Of a DNA stretch of 64,000 nucleotides, positions 1 through 9,661 are shown in pieces; position 1 is the stretch's first letter; every line of letters begins with the position of its first letter. The DNA is from Eubacteriaceae bacterium (lineage in GTDB: Bacteria > Bacillota > Clostridia > Lachnospirales > Lachnospiraceae), in assembly GCA_902363805.1 (NCBI GenBank), contig CABJBF010000003.1, positions 200,564 through 264,563 of the forward strand, read 5' to 3'. Below the pieces are notes generated by a model that was given only the letters and a program-made list of their open reading frames with translations, had not been told where the DNA came from and searched no databases. Made by a program: the position numbers and the translations under genes.

Positions 1-877
1 AATTCTTAGTACTTTCAATAATTGCACTCTTATTCTGTGCTGTCTCATCTTTTAAATAACTGTTTTCACAATATACCAGATATAATCCGTCATCCTGAGT
101 AATTATTGAACTCATTTCTTCATTTGCTAAATCAAATGCGGCAATTTCATAATCCTGTGTTGCCTCATTTTTCTTTATTGTTTTTGTTACTAATTCATCA
201 TCACTATACTGCTTTGCTTCTTTTGCAAATGTCTGATATCCACCATTAACAAGACTTATTACTTCCTCTAACTGTTTAGTTGCTTTATTTGTTTTCGTCT
301 TTGTAGTATCGATATGAATATACTGAACTTTAATTACTCTGGCTTCTTCATCGCTTATCTCTTCTCCTACATTAGCTGTCAATGTATTATAAGCTTTCTT
401 TGCCTTGTAATAATTTGTAAATAATGTTTCAACTGTCTCTTCTGTTGCCGTTGTATAATCCTTTTCTTCATCTGTAAGACTATTATAATACTCTTTTGCT
501 GCTGCAGCTATTGAAGTCTTTTCTGCATCATCTATTGTTACATTATTCTTATCAGCTAAAGCTGCCATTGTGTATGTGATTGATATATCATTCTTTACTT
601 CGTCTTTTACAAAATCACCAAGTGTAGTCTTCTCAAGTTTCTGGCTCCAGTCAACAATTCCTCCAAAGTCATTTTTGTATTTATTTGCACTGTTAAGTAT
701 TATTAATTTTGCTTCTGACACCGAGCATATTAATTTGTCTACTACAAATGCCTCATCACTTTTAAGTCCAAACAAATCTCCGACTACAGGAGTATCGCTT
801 TTTAAACCACATCCACTAATAACTGTTGTTGCCATTACCATACTAATGCCTAAGGCAATAACTTTTTTCTTTATCAT
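1..877 (-). CDS. Lipoprotein with PrsA/SurA-type peptidyl-prolyl isomerase region (3' end outside window)
   Basis: The gene reads leftward and runs off the left edge, so about 292 N-terminal codons are visible. The ATG at 877 opens a lysine-rich hydrophobic signal sequence ending in the lipobox VISGC, which puts the lipid-modified cysteine at residue 23. The mature part is helical and rich in K, E, T and A, as in the N-terminal chaperone domain of SurA/PrsA proteins. Near residue 180 it enters ARVIKVQYIHID, the usual beginning of a parvulin-type rotamase domain. The expected role is folding of exported proteins on the outer face of the membrane. The parvulin core is cut by the window edge, so isomerase activity cannot be judged. 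Confidence 0.75.
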   Translation of the reverse strand, partial: MIKKKVIALGISMVMATTVISGCGLKSDTPVVGDLFGLKSDEAFVVDKLICSVSEAKLIILNSANKYKNDFGGIVDWSQKLEKTTLGDFVKDEVKNDISITYTMAALADKNNVTIDDAEKTSIAAAAKEYYNSLTDEEKDYTTATEETVETLFTNYYKAKKAYNTLTANVGEEISDEEARVIKVQYIHIDTTKTKTNKATKQLEEVISLVNGGYQTFAKEAKQYSDDELVTKTIKKNEATQDYEIAAFDLANEEMSSIITQDDGLYLVYCENSYLKDETAQNKSAIIESTKN

Positions 878-898
878 AACTGATACCCTACCTTTCAA

Positions 899-1675
899 TT
901 ACATTCTCAAAATATCTTCTAATATAGAGTCAACATCAGGAGTTATATGCTTTGCACACTTTCTTATATCTGAAGGAGAATGTTGCATTGCATAACTATA
1001 ATAAGAACGTTCAAACATTTCAACATCATTATAATTATCTCCAAATGTTACTGTATCTTCTGAAGTAACTTCGAATATATGCTGTACAACTGCAAGTGCA
1101 TTTCCCTTATTCACATATTCATCAGTTAAATCTACCCAATTATTGCCTGATATGGCGATTTTTATTTTATCACCCCATCTGTCAACTATTGATTCATAAA
1201 ATTCCTCTGTAAGTCCATATTTTGCATATATGGAGATTTTTGTAATAGGTTCTTTAACTTCCTTAAAGTCCTTTACATTTTCTGTGGAAAATCCATGCTC
1301 TGCAAGATATCTTGTAAAATCAGTATCATATGTGCTTACATAAGATCCTGTTTCTCCTGCTAAAAGAACTCTGCAGTCTCTTTTCTTCTGCATTTCATTC
1401 ATTATTGTTACGCTAAGCATTTTATCTATAGGTGTCTTACATAAGACTTTCCCCTGATACATAACAACTCCACCATTATTAGTGATATAAATAATGTCAT
1501 TTTTTATCTTTCCAAAAAGGGGTCTGATAGCATCATAGTCTCTCCCTGATGCTACCGCAAACAAAACTCCTTTTTCCTTTAATTCACCTAAAAGAGACAA
1601 TGTTTTCTCACTTATTCTTGTCTCCCCCGGTTTTATTAATGTTCCATCTACATCGCTTACAACTAACTTTATCAT
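899..1675 (-). CDS. HAD-superfamily phosphatase, Cof subfamily
   Basis: A 258-residue Cof-type HAD hydrolase, probably a cytoplasmic phosphatase of sugar phosphates or related small metabolites. It shows motif I DVDGTL at residues 8-13, motif II in VASGRD, and motif IV as GDNYNDVEMF near the C-terminus, with a C2-type cap between. The reading frame is open to a TTG five codons further upstream. The ATG at 1675 is preferred because family members begin MIKLVVSDVDGT and an AAAGAG sequence sits 6-7 bases before it. It lies between the lipoprotein gene (gap 21 bases) and the secreted glucosaminidase. The substrate cannot be told from sequence. Confidence 0.85.
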   Translation of the reverse strand: MIKLVVSDVDGTLIKPGETRISEKTLSLLGELKEKGVLFAVASGRDYDAIRPLFGKIKNDIIYITNNGGVVMYQGKVLCKTPIDKMLSVTIMNEMQKKRDCRVLLAGETGSYVSTYDTDFTRYLAEHGFSTENVKDFKEVKEPITKISIYAKYGLTEEFYESIVDRWGDKIKIAISGNNWVDLTDEYVNKGNALAVVQHIFEVTSEDTVTFGDNYNDVEMFERSYYSYAMQHSPSDIRKCAKHITPDVDSILEDILRM

Positions 1676-1720
1676 TGTTTTCTCTTTCAATTCCTTTTAA
1701 TTTATTACTACATATTACTG

Positions 1721-4345
1721 CTATTTGCTCAAAGATACAACCTTAGAATATTTTCCATATACTTTTTTCCCATAAACTACCTTGTAACTTCTTACTTTGT
1801 AATAATATGTATAGCCGGAAACTGCTTTACCATCAGTAAATTTTACAACAGTATTTTTCTTTGTTGTTCTTACTCTTCTATATTTTAACTGGATGTTTGA
1901 CTTTTTGTATACCTGATATCCTGTAACCCATTTATCTCTCTTCCATCTTACTACAGCACTATTTCCCTGCAACGCCATTGCGGATACAAATTTTACCCTC
2001 TTTGGAACTACTTTTGCAGATGCTGCTGCTGAGAATGATGATTTATGTGTTTTTCCACCACTAACAGTATAAGTTCTTATTTTGTAGCTATATGTGTTTC
2101 CTGTAACAAGTTTTTTATCTTTATATGATGTTACGGAAGCCGACAATTTAGCAATCTTTTTATATTTGCCTGCACTGTTTCTTCTGTAAATAATATATCC
2201 ACTTACATTTGTTGCCGCATTCCATGTCAGTTTAATTGTGTTCTGATTATATGAAGCAACAGACTTAAAGCCAATCTGACCTGAAATAACAGTTATCAAT
2301 GCCGTTGCTGTCTTTTTACCATTGTTAGTAGTAACTGTAATTGTTGCTGTTCCCGGAGCTATTGCTGTTACCACTCCCTTTTTAACTTTAGCTACTGCCG
2401 TGTTATCTGATTTCCATTTTACATTTTTATTAGTAGCATCCTCAGGAATCACAGTTGCTTTTAAAGTATATGTGTTTCCCACTCTTAAAGTCTTCTTTGT
2501 TTTATTAAGTTTTACTCCTGTTACCGGACGTATAACTTTAATTTTACAAGTACCTACAGCTCCACCTATAGCTGTTGCAGTCGCAGATATTGTAGCATTT
2601 CCTACTCCAACACCTGTTACTTTTCCTGTTTTTGAAACTTTAGCTACTGACGTGTTACTTGAAGTCCATGTTACTGTCTTATCCGGTGCATCAGTAGGAT
2701 ATACTGTTGCATTTAATTTTACTTTCTTACCTACACCAATTGTTGCCTTTGTCTTATCTAATACACATCCTTTTGTGAATACTTGTATTGTATATGTTGC
2801 AAAATTACCACTTACTGCAAATGCTCTTATTGTAGTTGTTCCATCACCTACAGCGGTAATATTTCCTGCATCATCAACTGTTGCTACAGCAGGATTGTCT
2901 GAACGGTAAATTACTTTTTCATTAGGATTTGATGTAGTTGCCTTAATACTTACTGTTGTACCTGTAATCAAATTATTTTCAACTTCAGGTGTAACATATT
3001 CTGTTGAAACATATCCTGTATAAGAAACTCCGTTTTTTACTACATCAACTTTGGTCCAATATGGATTACTTAACCAGCTTACTGAATAATTTCTGTCTGT
3101 AAGCACGTTTTCTTTTATTGTAACGACATCATCTTTACTTAATTTAGTTAATGAACTATATCCGGTACTTGGGCCCTGTCTAAGATTTACATTTGATGTA
3201 ATAACACCTGTCTTATCTCCTGATTTGCCCATTGTAACAGTTGTATTATCTCCAGGCATATTGTTGTATACAGGAATTATAAAATGACGCTGATTACTTT
3301 TAATTCCCAATGTATCATAAGCTTTTGCTGTAGTTCCTGTCTCTGATGCACAGCCAAATATATTTGTCATGTACTGATGTTTATATGTATTTTTAGCTGT
3401 TACATTAAACTTCTGCAAATATGTTGTATTCTGTCCTACATTGATATACTTTTCAGCTATATATTGTGCTCCACCTATTATTGAAGCTCCCGGAGTATTC
3501 CAAGGTGTACCATATCCATTCTTTGCGTTTGAAGCCCATTTTAAACCGTTTAAAATGGGCTGTGAACTTGTACTTGCACCTATATTATAGAAATTATAAA
3601 TTCCTTTATATGATGTTGAATAATTTCCGGATACACTTCCACTTGCTCCCATTCCTGCATAAGTTCCGTTTCTACCTGAACCTACTTCCTGTAATATTTT
3701 TGAAGCAATATAATATGCACTTGCACCTGAAGTCTGAGCCGCCTGCAATATCTTTGATGAATAGCTTTCTGCCGTTGGAATATATGTTCCATTTGCATCA
3801 CGGTAAGCTATATTTGTATTAGCCATAAATGAACCTGTAAGTATTGCCTCAACGCCTGCCTGTGTCTGATTAGCTGCATCATATGCTAAATTTTCAAACA
3901 TAAAAACATATGTATCGTTAAGAAAATTTCTTGGATCCATAAAGTATGCTACTGCATTTTTAGAAGCTGTTACCCATGTACTTCCATCTTTTGCAATATA
4001 TTTTCCTGTAGCTGTATTATAGTCACCTGAAGCATTGCTCTGTAAAAACTCTGAATAGTTTGTATGTGTAAGACTTCTGTCATTAGATGCTTCATTATCT
4101 ACTGCTGTTCCAAAATCAATTCCTGTATTAAAAGGCTGAAATGTCCAGTTAGGATATGTTGCATGTAACTGTCTTAAATAAGGCTTGTAACTTTCCGGAA
4201 ATCCACTTATGCTTGCCTCAAATGCTGCATCATCTGCTTTGACTTCCGTAACTCCACTAAACTGTATGCTACTTACGATAATTGCAATTGCTAAAATTGT
4301 AACCTGTATATTCTTTGCTATTTTTGTAAAAATTTTACTTTTCAA
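1721..4345 (-). CDS. Secreted cell-wall glucosaminidase with SH3b, Big_2 and Fn3 domains
   Basis: An 874-residue exported protein. Residues 1 to about 38 are a signal peptide ending near VKADDA. Residues 40-380 form a LytB-like endo-beta-N-acetylglucosaminidase domain (YPNWTFQPFNTG near its start, then ASKILQEVGSGRNG carrying the expected catalytic Glu, then NFYNIGA). An SH3b domain follows (VNLRQGPSTGYSSL). Three Ig-like Big_2 modules come next (VTWTSSNTSVAKVSKTGKVT type) and two fibronectin III-like modules close the protein (TWNAATNVSGYIIYRR; RWKRDKWVTGYQVYKK). This order fits a peptidoglycan hydrolase attached to the wall through non-covalent binding modules; no LPXTG motif is present. 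It probably acts in cell separation or wall turnover. The glycosidic bond cut is inferred from the family. Confidence 0.85.
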   Translation of the reverse strand: MKSKIFTKIAKNIQVTILAIAIIVSSIQFSGVTEVKADDAAFEASISGFPESYKPYLRQLHATYPNWTFQPFNTGIDFGTAVDNEASNDRSLTHTNYSEFLQSNASGDYNTATGKYIAKDGSTWVTASKNAVAYFMDPRNFLNDTYVFMFENLAYDAANQTQAGVEAILTGSFMANTNIAYRDANGTYIPTAESYSSKILQAAQTSGASAYYIASKILQEVGSGRNGTYAGMGASGSVSGNYSTSYKGIYNFYNIGASTSSQPILNGLKWASNAKNGYGTPWNTPGASIIGGAQYIAEKYINVGQNTTYLQKFNVTAKNTYKHQYMTNIFGCASETGTTAKAYDTLGIKSNQRHFIIPVYNNMPGDNTTVTMGKSGDKTGVITSNVNLRQGPSTGYSSLTKLSKDDVVTIKENVLTDRNYSVSWLSNPYWTKVDVVKNGVSYTGYVSTEYVTPEVENNLITGTTVSIKATTSNPNEKVIYRSDNPAVATVDDAGNITAVGDGTTTIRAFAVSGNFATYTIQVFTKGCVLDKTKATIGVGKKVKLNATVYPTDAPDKTVTWTSSNTSVAKVSKTGKVTGVGVGNATISATATAIGGAVGTCKIKVIRPVTGVKLNKTKKTLRVGNTYTLKATVIPEDATNKNVKWKSDNTAVAKVKKGVVTAIAPGTATITVTTNNGKKTATALITVISGQIGFKSVASYNQNTIKLTWNAATNVSGYIIYRRNSAGKYKKIAKLSASVTSYKDKKLVTGNTYSYKIRTYTVSGGKTHKSSFSAAASAKVVPKRVKFVSAMALQGNSAVVRWKRDKWVTGYQVYKKSNIQLKYRRVRTTKKNTVVKFTDGKAVSGYTYYYKVRSYKVVYGKKVYGKYSKVVSLSK

Positions 4346-4375
4346 GTGTATCCCTCTTTTCTCCTAAGTCCTCAT

Positions 4376-6778
4376 TTATATTCGAACTTTAACACCTTTC
4401 GTATCTCTTCTTCCTGTTTTAAGTTTTCTAAGTTCAACTTTCTTTCCCTTGTATTCAACAACATCATTGTCTCCTACATCTAACAGATAAACATTACTTA
4501 CAAAATCATCTGCATTTAATTTAATTCCTCTTACACCAACTGCAGTTTTCTTCTTTTCAGGAATCTCCTTAAGTGGAAATCTTAAAAATACCCCATTTTC
4601 CGTCTGGAGAACTAATATTTCCCTTGTATACTGAAGTTCTGTATTATTTCCTGCACTATCCATTTGCGAAGGTGTATCAAAATTCATTTCTAACTGAACA
4701 TCATCCATAGGCATAAATTCGTCATCTGAACCTCCTGTTAATGCAATCGGCATTTCATACTCTTCATCCTCGACAGGCTTTGAAGTAATTCTTGTAATCT
4801 GAACTCCTACAAGACTGTCATCTTCCCCAAGCTTTGTAGCTGCAATTGTATTTCTTGTTGTCTCAAATTCACTGCCATCAACAAGCTTCATCATACCTTT
4901 TTTAGTAGTAAACAATAATTTCTTATCTTTAATCATTGAAGCACTAAATAATGCCACAATGCTTTCTCCTGCACTACTGTAATTTCCAAGATTATCTATT
5001 GGAACACCTTTATCCCTAAATTTTTTAATCGGCATTTTTATTATCTTTATCTGATGCATATTTCCATTGTCTGTAAAAATGCACACCTTGTCTGTATTCA
5101 TGCAATTAAAATAATATTTGTTTTCTTTAATTACCGCTTCTCTGTTTCTGTCAAATGTGGCCTGGTCAATTAATTTGGCATAACCAAATTTATCCATTAC
5201 AAATACTACTTCCTGCTCAATTATCTTATTATCATCAAATACAGCTTCTTTTCCATCTTCAATAACAGTTCTTCTTGGCTGACCATATTCTTTCTTGATT
5301 GCAAGCAAATCTTTCTTGATTACTTTTGTCATGGAACGTCTGCTGTGAAGAATATCCTCGTATTTAGCAATTTTATTTACTAAATCTTCATATTCTTTCT
5401 GCAATGCAAGAACTTCTAAACCTATTAATTTAGCAAGTCTTAAATCAAGAATTGCCTGTGCCTGCTTTTCTGTAAAATTAAGATTAGCTGCTAACAGTTC
5501 TGATTCAGGATTCTTAAATTTAATGCCTTCAGTATTTCCATTTACAAGACACTCCTTTGCCTGTTTTAACTGCTGACTTCCTCTGATAATTTCAATAATC
5601 AAATCAATAATATTTGTTGCTCTTATAAGACCTTCTTTTATTTCTTTTTGTTCTAAAGCCTTATTAAGCATTGTTGTATATTTTCTAGTAGTTATTTCAT
5701 ACTGAAAATCCACATTATACTTAATTATTGATTTAAGCCCCATAACTTCCGGTCTTCCATCAGCTATGGCAAGCATATTTACACCAAATGTATCTTCAAG
5801 CCTTGTCTTTTTATATAGCATATTTGTAAGTTTTTCTACATCTGCTCCTTTTTTAAGTTCAAGTACTATTCTTATACCATTTTTATCTGATGCATTTGAA
5901 ATATCAACAATATCATTTGTTTTTTTATTTTCCACAAGTGAAATAACGTCTGATATAAATTTACTAATATTAGCACCTATCATTGTGTAAGGAATTTCTG
6001 TTATTACAAGCTTGTCTTTCTCTTTTCCTTTACCTTTTTCAAATTCAAGCTTTCCACGTAATTTTAATTTACCGTTTCCTGTCTTATAAATGTCTGCCAA
6101 CTCAGATTTGTTGGCTACAATTCCTCCTGTTGGGAAATCCGGTCCCGGCATTATTTCCAGTAATTCTTCTGTTGAAATGTCATTATTCTCCATATATGCG
6201 ATAACTGCATCTATTACTTCACCTAAATTATGAGTAGGTATATTTGTTGCCATACCAACGGCAATACCTTCTGCTCCGTTAACTAAAATGTTAGGAACTT
6301 TTACCGGAAGAACTACAGGTTCTTTTTCCATTTCATCGAAGTTAGGCATGAAATCAACAACATCTTTATCTAAGTCTGCTAAATATACATCCTGTGTAAA
6401 TTTCTTTAATTTTGCTTCCGTATAACGCATTGCGGCAGCTCCGTCTCCTTCAATTGAGCCGAAGTTTCCGTGCCCGTCTACTAAAGCCATTCCCTTTTTA
6501 AAATCCTGAGACATTACAACTAATGTTTCATAAATTGAGCTGTCACCATGTGGATGATATTTACCCATTGCTTCACCAACTATACGTGCTGATTTACGAT
6601 GTGGTTTATCATAGTTAAGTCCTAACTGTTCCATGGCGTACAAAACTCTTCTCTGTACCGGCTTAAGTCCATCTCTTGCGTCAGGAAGTGCTCTGGCACA
6701 AATTACGCTCATAGCATAATCTATGTATGATTTTTGCATTACCTCAGAATATTCTGTTTTCACTATCTGTTCTGACAT
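4376..6778 (-). CDS. parC: Type II topoisomerase subunit A (GyrA/ParC family, probably topoisomerase IV)
   Basis: An 800-residue DNA breakage-reunion subunit. The active-site tyrosine is Y119 in AAMRYTEAKL. The quinolone-determining region reads HPHGDSSIYE with Ser80 and Glu84, the sensitive wild-type state. The C-terminal blades begin VVFVMDKFGYAKLIDQ. At the place where gyrases carry the QRRGGKG GyrA box this protein has TFDRNREAVIKENKYYF, so DNA wrapping is unlikely and a ParC-like decatenase is the better reading. An acidic stretch rich in D, E and M interrupts the last blades. It follows the B subunit after 96 bases in the same direction. The gyrase/topo IV assignment is inference; no dnaA-recF context is present here. 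Confidence 0.85.
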   Translation of the reverse strand: MSEQIVKTEYSEVMQKSYIDYAMSVICARALPDARDGLKPVQRRVLYAMEQLGLNYDKPHRKSARIVGEAMGKYHPHGDSSIYETLVVMSQDFKKGMALVDGHGNFGSIEGDGAAAMRYTEAKLKKFTQDVYLADLDKDVVDFMPNFDEMEKEPVVLPVKVPNILVNGAEGIAVGMATNIPTHNLGEVIDAVIAYMENNDISTEELLEIMPGPDFPTGGIVANKSELADIYKTGNGKLKLRGKLEFEKGKGKEKDKLVITEIPYTMIGANISKFISDVISLVENKKTNDIVDISNASDKNGIRIVLELKKGADVEKLTNMLYKKTRLEDTFGVNMLAIADGRPEVMGLKSIIKYNVDFQYEITTRKYTTMLNKALEQKEIKEGLIRATNIIDLIIEIIRGSQQLKQAKECLVNGNTEGIKFKNPESELLAANLNFTEKQAQAILDLRLAKLIGLEVLALQKEYEDLVNKIAKYEDILHSRRSMTKVIKKDLLAIKKEYGQPRRTVIEDGKEAVFDDNKIIEQEVVFVMDKFGYAKLIDQATFDRNREAVIKENKYYFNCMNTDKVCIFTDNGNMHQIKIIKMPIKKFRDKGVPIDNLGNYSSAGESIVALFSASMIKDKKLLFTTKKGMMKLVDGSEFETTRNTIAATKLGEDDSLVGVQITRITSKPVEDEEYEMPIALTGGSDDEFMPMDDVQLEMNFDTPSQMDSAGNNTELQYTREILVLQTENGVFLRFPLKEIPEKKKTAVGVRGIKLNADDFVSNVYLLDVGDNDVVEYKGKKVELRKLKTGRRDTKGVKVRI

Positions 6779-6874
6779 ATGTTACTCCTATATAATATGT
6801 ATTGTCCCTCTCTACGATGGGGTTGGTAATCGGAAACATCTATAGAAAATAAATTCATTTTGTTTCCTAAATGC

Positions 6875-8785
6875 TTATATATCTAATTCTGCATCTGTCG
6901 CATGTTCGTAAATGAAGTCCCTTCTAGGTCCTACGTTATTTCCCATAAGCATTTCTGTTACTTCTGATGCTAATCTTGCATCTTCTATTTCTACCTGCTT
7001 CAAAATTCTCGTTTCAGGATTGAGTGTAGTTTCCCACAACTGGTCTGCATCCATTTCTCCTAAGCCTTTATATCTTTGAAGCGTAAATCCTTTATGATCT
7101 TTTCTGTATTTTTCTAAAGCCTTGTCATCATATAAATACTGACCTTTTCCCTTTTTAGGTACAACCTTATATAATGGCGGTGTTGCTAAATAAACATGTC
7201 CATGCGTAATTAATTCAGGCATAAATCTATAGAAAAATGTTAATAACAATGTATCGATATGAGCTCCGTCAACATCGGCATCCGTCATTAAAATAATCTT
7301 GTTAAACTTTAATTTTTCTATATCAAAATCATTTCCATAGCCTTCAGAAAATCCACATCCAAACGCATTAATCATTGTCTTAATTTCTGCATTTGCAAGA
7401 ACTTTGTCGATAGAAGCTTTCTCAACATTTAAGATTTTTCCTCTTATAGGTAAAATTGCCTGTGTTCTACGCTTTCTTGCGCTTTTTGCTGAACCACCGG
7501 CAGAATCTCCTTCGACAATAAATATCTCACATTCTTCTGCTTTTCTGCTTTCACAGTTAGCAAGTTTTCCATTACTGTCTATTGAAAACTTTGTCTTTGT
7601 AAGCATATTTGTTTTTGTTTTTTCTTCCTGCTTACGGATTTTTGCTGATTTTTCAGCACATGCAATAACATTTTTAAGTACTTCAACATTTCTGTCAAAA
7701 TACAATACCAATTCTTCACCTGTAATTTCAGCAGCAACTTTTCCGGCATCAGGATTATCTAATTTTGTCTTTGTCTGTCCTTCAAATCTTGGTTCAGGGT
7801 GCTTAACTGCCACAACTGCCGTCATACCGTTTCTAACGTCTGCCCCTGTAAAATTAGCATCCTTTTCCTTTAATATTCCTAATTCCCTTGCATACTGATT
7901 TATTACCATTGTAAATTTTGATTTAAATCCTGTAAGATGTGTTCCACCTTCCTGTGTGTAAATATTGTTACAAAATCCTAAAATATTTTCAGAAAATTCA
8001 TTTACAAACTGAAATGCTACTTCCATTTCAATCCCACCAACAGTCTTTTTGAAATAAATTACATCATGAACCTTTTCTTTTTCTTTATTTAATTCTGCAA
8101 CATACGCACAAATTCCATCAGGCTCATGATAAGTAATTACTTCTTCTTCTGCAACTCTTTTATTTTCAAATATAATTGTAAGATTCGGATTTAAATATGC
8201 TGTTTCATGTAATCTGCTTTTAATTGCATCTGCTTTAAAATAAGTTTTTTCAAATATTTCGCCATCCGGGTAAAACTGTACTGTTGAACCTGTGTCATTT
8301 TTTCTACATGTTCCTACTTCTTTCAAAGGATACATTATTTTCCCACGCTCATATCTTTGATTATAAACTTTTCCGTCTCTTTTAACATTTACCTCTAACC
8401 ATACTGAAAGCGCATTTACAACTGATGCACCAACACCATGGAGACCACCGGAAATCTTATAACCTCCGTCTCCAAACTTTCCTCCGGCATGAAGTACTGT
8501 AAATACTACTTCAACTGCAGGACGCCCTGTCTTATCATTTATATCAACCGGAATGCCTCGACCATTATCACTAATAGTAGCACTACCGTCTTTTTCCAAT
8601 GTTACTTTTATTTCATTACAATATCCTGCTAAATGTTCATCAACTGAGTTGTCAACAATTTCATAAATCAAATGATTAAGCCCTTTTGTTCCAACACTTC
8701 CTATGTACATTCCGGGTCTTCTTCTAACCGCTTCTAACCCTTCTAATACTGCAATACTATTACCGTCGTAATTACTTTTTGCCAT
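6875..8785 (-). CDS. parE: Type II topoisomerase subunit B (GyrB/ParE family, probably topoisomerase IV)
   Basis: A 636-residue ATPase subunit with the GHKL fold (EIVDNSVDEH, DNGRGIPVDI, GLHGVGASVVNALS), the QTKTKL ATP-contact loop, the Toprim signature EGDSAGGSAKSARKR and the metal-binding TDADVDGAH. Its length matches Gram-positive GyrB/ParE without the extra Toprim insert of proteobacterial GyrB. It provides the ATP-driven gate for the A subunit encoded just downstream. PIRGKILNVEKA after Toprim is somewhat GyrB-like, so the parE symbol rests mainly on pairing with a partner lacking the GyrA box. The ATG at 8785 is 15 bases from the stop of the upstream phosphatase gene, suggesting co-transcription. 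Confidence 0.85.
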   Translation of the reverse strand: MAKSNYDGNSIAVLEGLEAVRRRPGMYIGSVGTKGLNHLIYEIVDNSVDEHLAGYCNEIKVTLEKDGSATISDNGRGIPVDINDKTGRPAVEVVFTVLHAGGKFGDGGYKISGGLHGVGASVVNALSVWLEVNVKRDGKVYNQRYERGKIMYPLKEVGTCRKNDTGSTVQFYPDGEIFEKTYFKADAIKSRLHETAYLNPNLTIIFENKRVAEEEVITYHEPDGICAYVAELNKEKEKVHDVIYFKKTVGGIEMEVAFQFVNEFSENILGFCNNIYTQEGGTHLTGFKSKFTMVINQYARELGILKEKDANFTGADVRNGMTAVVAVKHPEPRFEGQTKTKLDNPDAGKVAAEITGEELVLYFDRNVEVLKNVIACAEKSAKIRKQEEKTKTNMLTKTKFSIDSNGKLANCESRKAEECEIFIVEGDSAGGSAKSARKRRTQAILPIRGKILNVEKASIDKVLANAEIKTMINAFGCGFSEGYGNDFDIEKLKFNKIILMTDADVDGAHIDTLLLTFFYRFMPELITHGHVYLATPPLYKVVPKKGKGQYLYDDKALEKYRKDHKGFTLQRYKGLGEMDADQLWETTLNPETRILKQVEIEDARLASEVTEMLMGNNVGPRRDFIYEHATDAELDI

Positions 8786-8799
8786 TACTAACTCCTTGA

Positions 8800-9453
8800 T
8801 TACTTATTTGGATTCAAAAATCCATTGCCAAAATGTTTTCTTAATAATCTGTCTTCATCTTCAAAATGAGCATAATCGTTAAGTCTCTCGATATGATATG
8901 TTCCCAAATCTTTATCATACATAATCTCAGATATACTACAATTTTCAAGTTGTCTGCCAAATGTAAGCCACTTAGCATAATCAGCCTTAACTATGCCTGT
9001 AAGTAATGCCCTTATAGCACCTCCATGAGTTACTACCACTACATTTTCATAATCTTTATGTGCTATCTCATCTATCGCTTCAAAAACTCTGTTAAATACC
9101 ATTTCACAATTTTCACCACCGGGATATGCCATATCCTTTTCCATCTTTGAACGCTCTGCGAGGAAATCCTTATATCTTTCTTTAAGGACACTGTTTTCAA
9201 GTCCTGTTAAATCACCAAACTCTGCTTCCCTTAATCTTTCATCAACAAATCTTGGTTTCTTAACATATTCATTTATTATATCTGCTGTTTCCTTCGCTCT
9301 AATTAAATTGCTTGAATACACAGCTTCAATTCCATATTTAGCTAAACGCTTTCCTACCAAGTGCGCCTGCTCTCTACCTTCACCGGACAATTCCACATCT
9401 ACATTACATAATTTACTGTTCTGTCTGCCATGTCTAATTAAATAAATATTCAT
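8800..9453 (-). CDS. Histidine phosphatase family protein (phosphoglycerate mutase-like)
   Basis: A 217-residue member of the branch-1 histidine phosphatase family. The catalytic motif is at the extreme N-terminus (IYLIRHGRQN), the second half has VVVVTHGGAIRALL with the second catalytic His, and LREAEFGDLTGLE carries the conserved acidic residue. It resembles cofactor-dependent mutase-like phosphatases of broad substrate range rather than a glycolytic mutase. It is cytoplasmic, with no signal or membrane segment. It sits 14 bases upstream of the topoisomerase B gene on the same strand. Substrate unknown. Confidence 0.8.
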   Translation of the reverse strand: MNIYLIRHGRQNSKLCNVDVELSGEGREQAHLVGKRLAKYGIEAVYSSNLIRAKETADIINEYVKKPRFVDERLREAEFGDLTGLENSVLKERYKDFLAERSKMEKDMAYPGGENCEMVFNRVFEAIDEIAHKDYENVVVVTHGGAIRALLTGIVKADYAKWLTFGRQLENCSISEIMYDKDLGTYHIERLNDYAHFEDEDRLLRKHFGNGFLNPNK

Positions 9454-9499
9454 ATCACACCTGCCTTATCTAAATCTTTCCTTTTTTCTACATATGTAT

Positions 9500-9655
9500 G
9501 ATACCTTCAGATTGCTTCGTGCTTCGCACTCTCGCAATCTGACCAACATTCGCATATCGTGGGATTTCATCCCACTTTTATGCTCATGTTGGGGCGGGTC
9601 ATGAATTCCATAAACCACATTTGAGCAAGCTCATGTGGTTTATGGAATTATAACC
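9500..9655. repeat. Cluster of intergenic hairpins, interspersed-repeat type
   Basis: The gap between two minus-strand genes is packed with inverted repeats. There is GATTGC...GCAATC enclosing GTGCTTCGCAC. There is TGGGA-TTTCA-TCCCA. There is also a long hairpin at about 9612-9655 with 16-base arms ATTCCATAAACCACAT and ATGTGGTTTATGGAAT and an inner GAGC/GCTC pair. The first two resemble elements near 31405-31473 and 62320-62384. The last could work as a terminator for the GNAT gene, but its U-run is poor. Confidence 0.6.
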
Positions 9656-9661
9656 CTGGTA

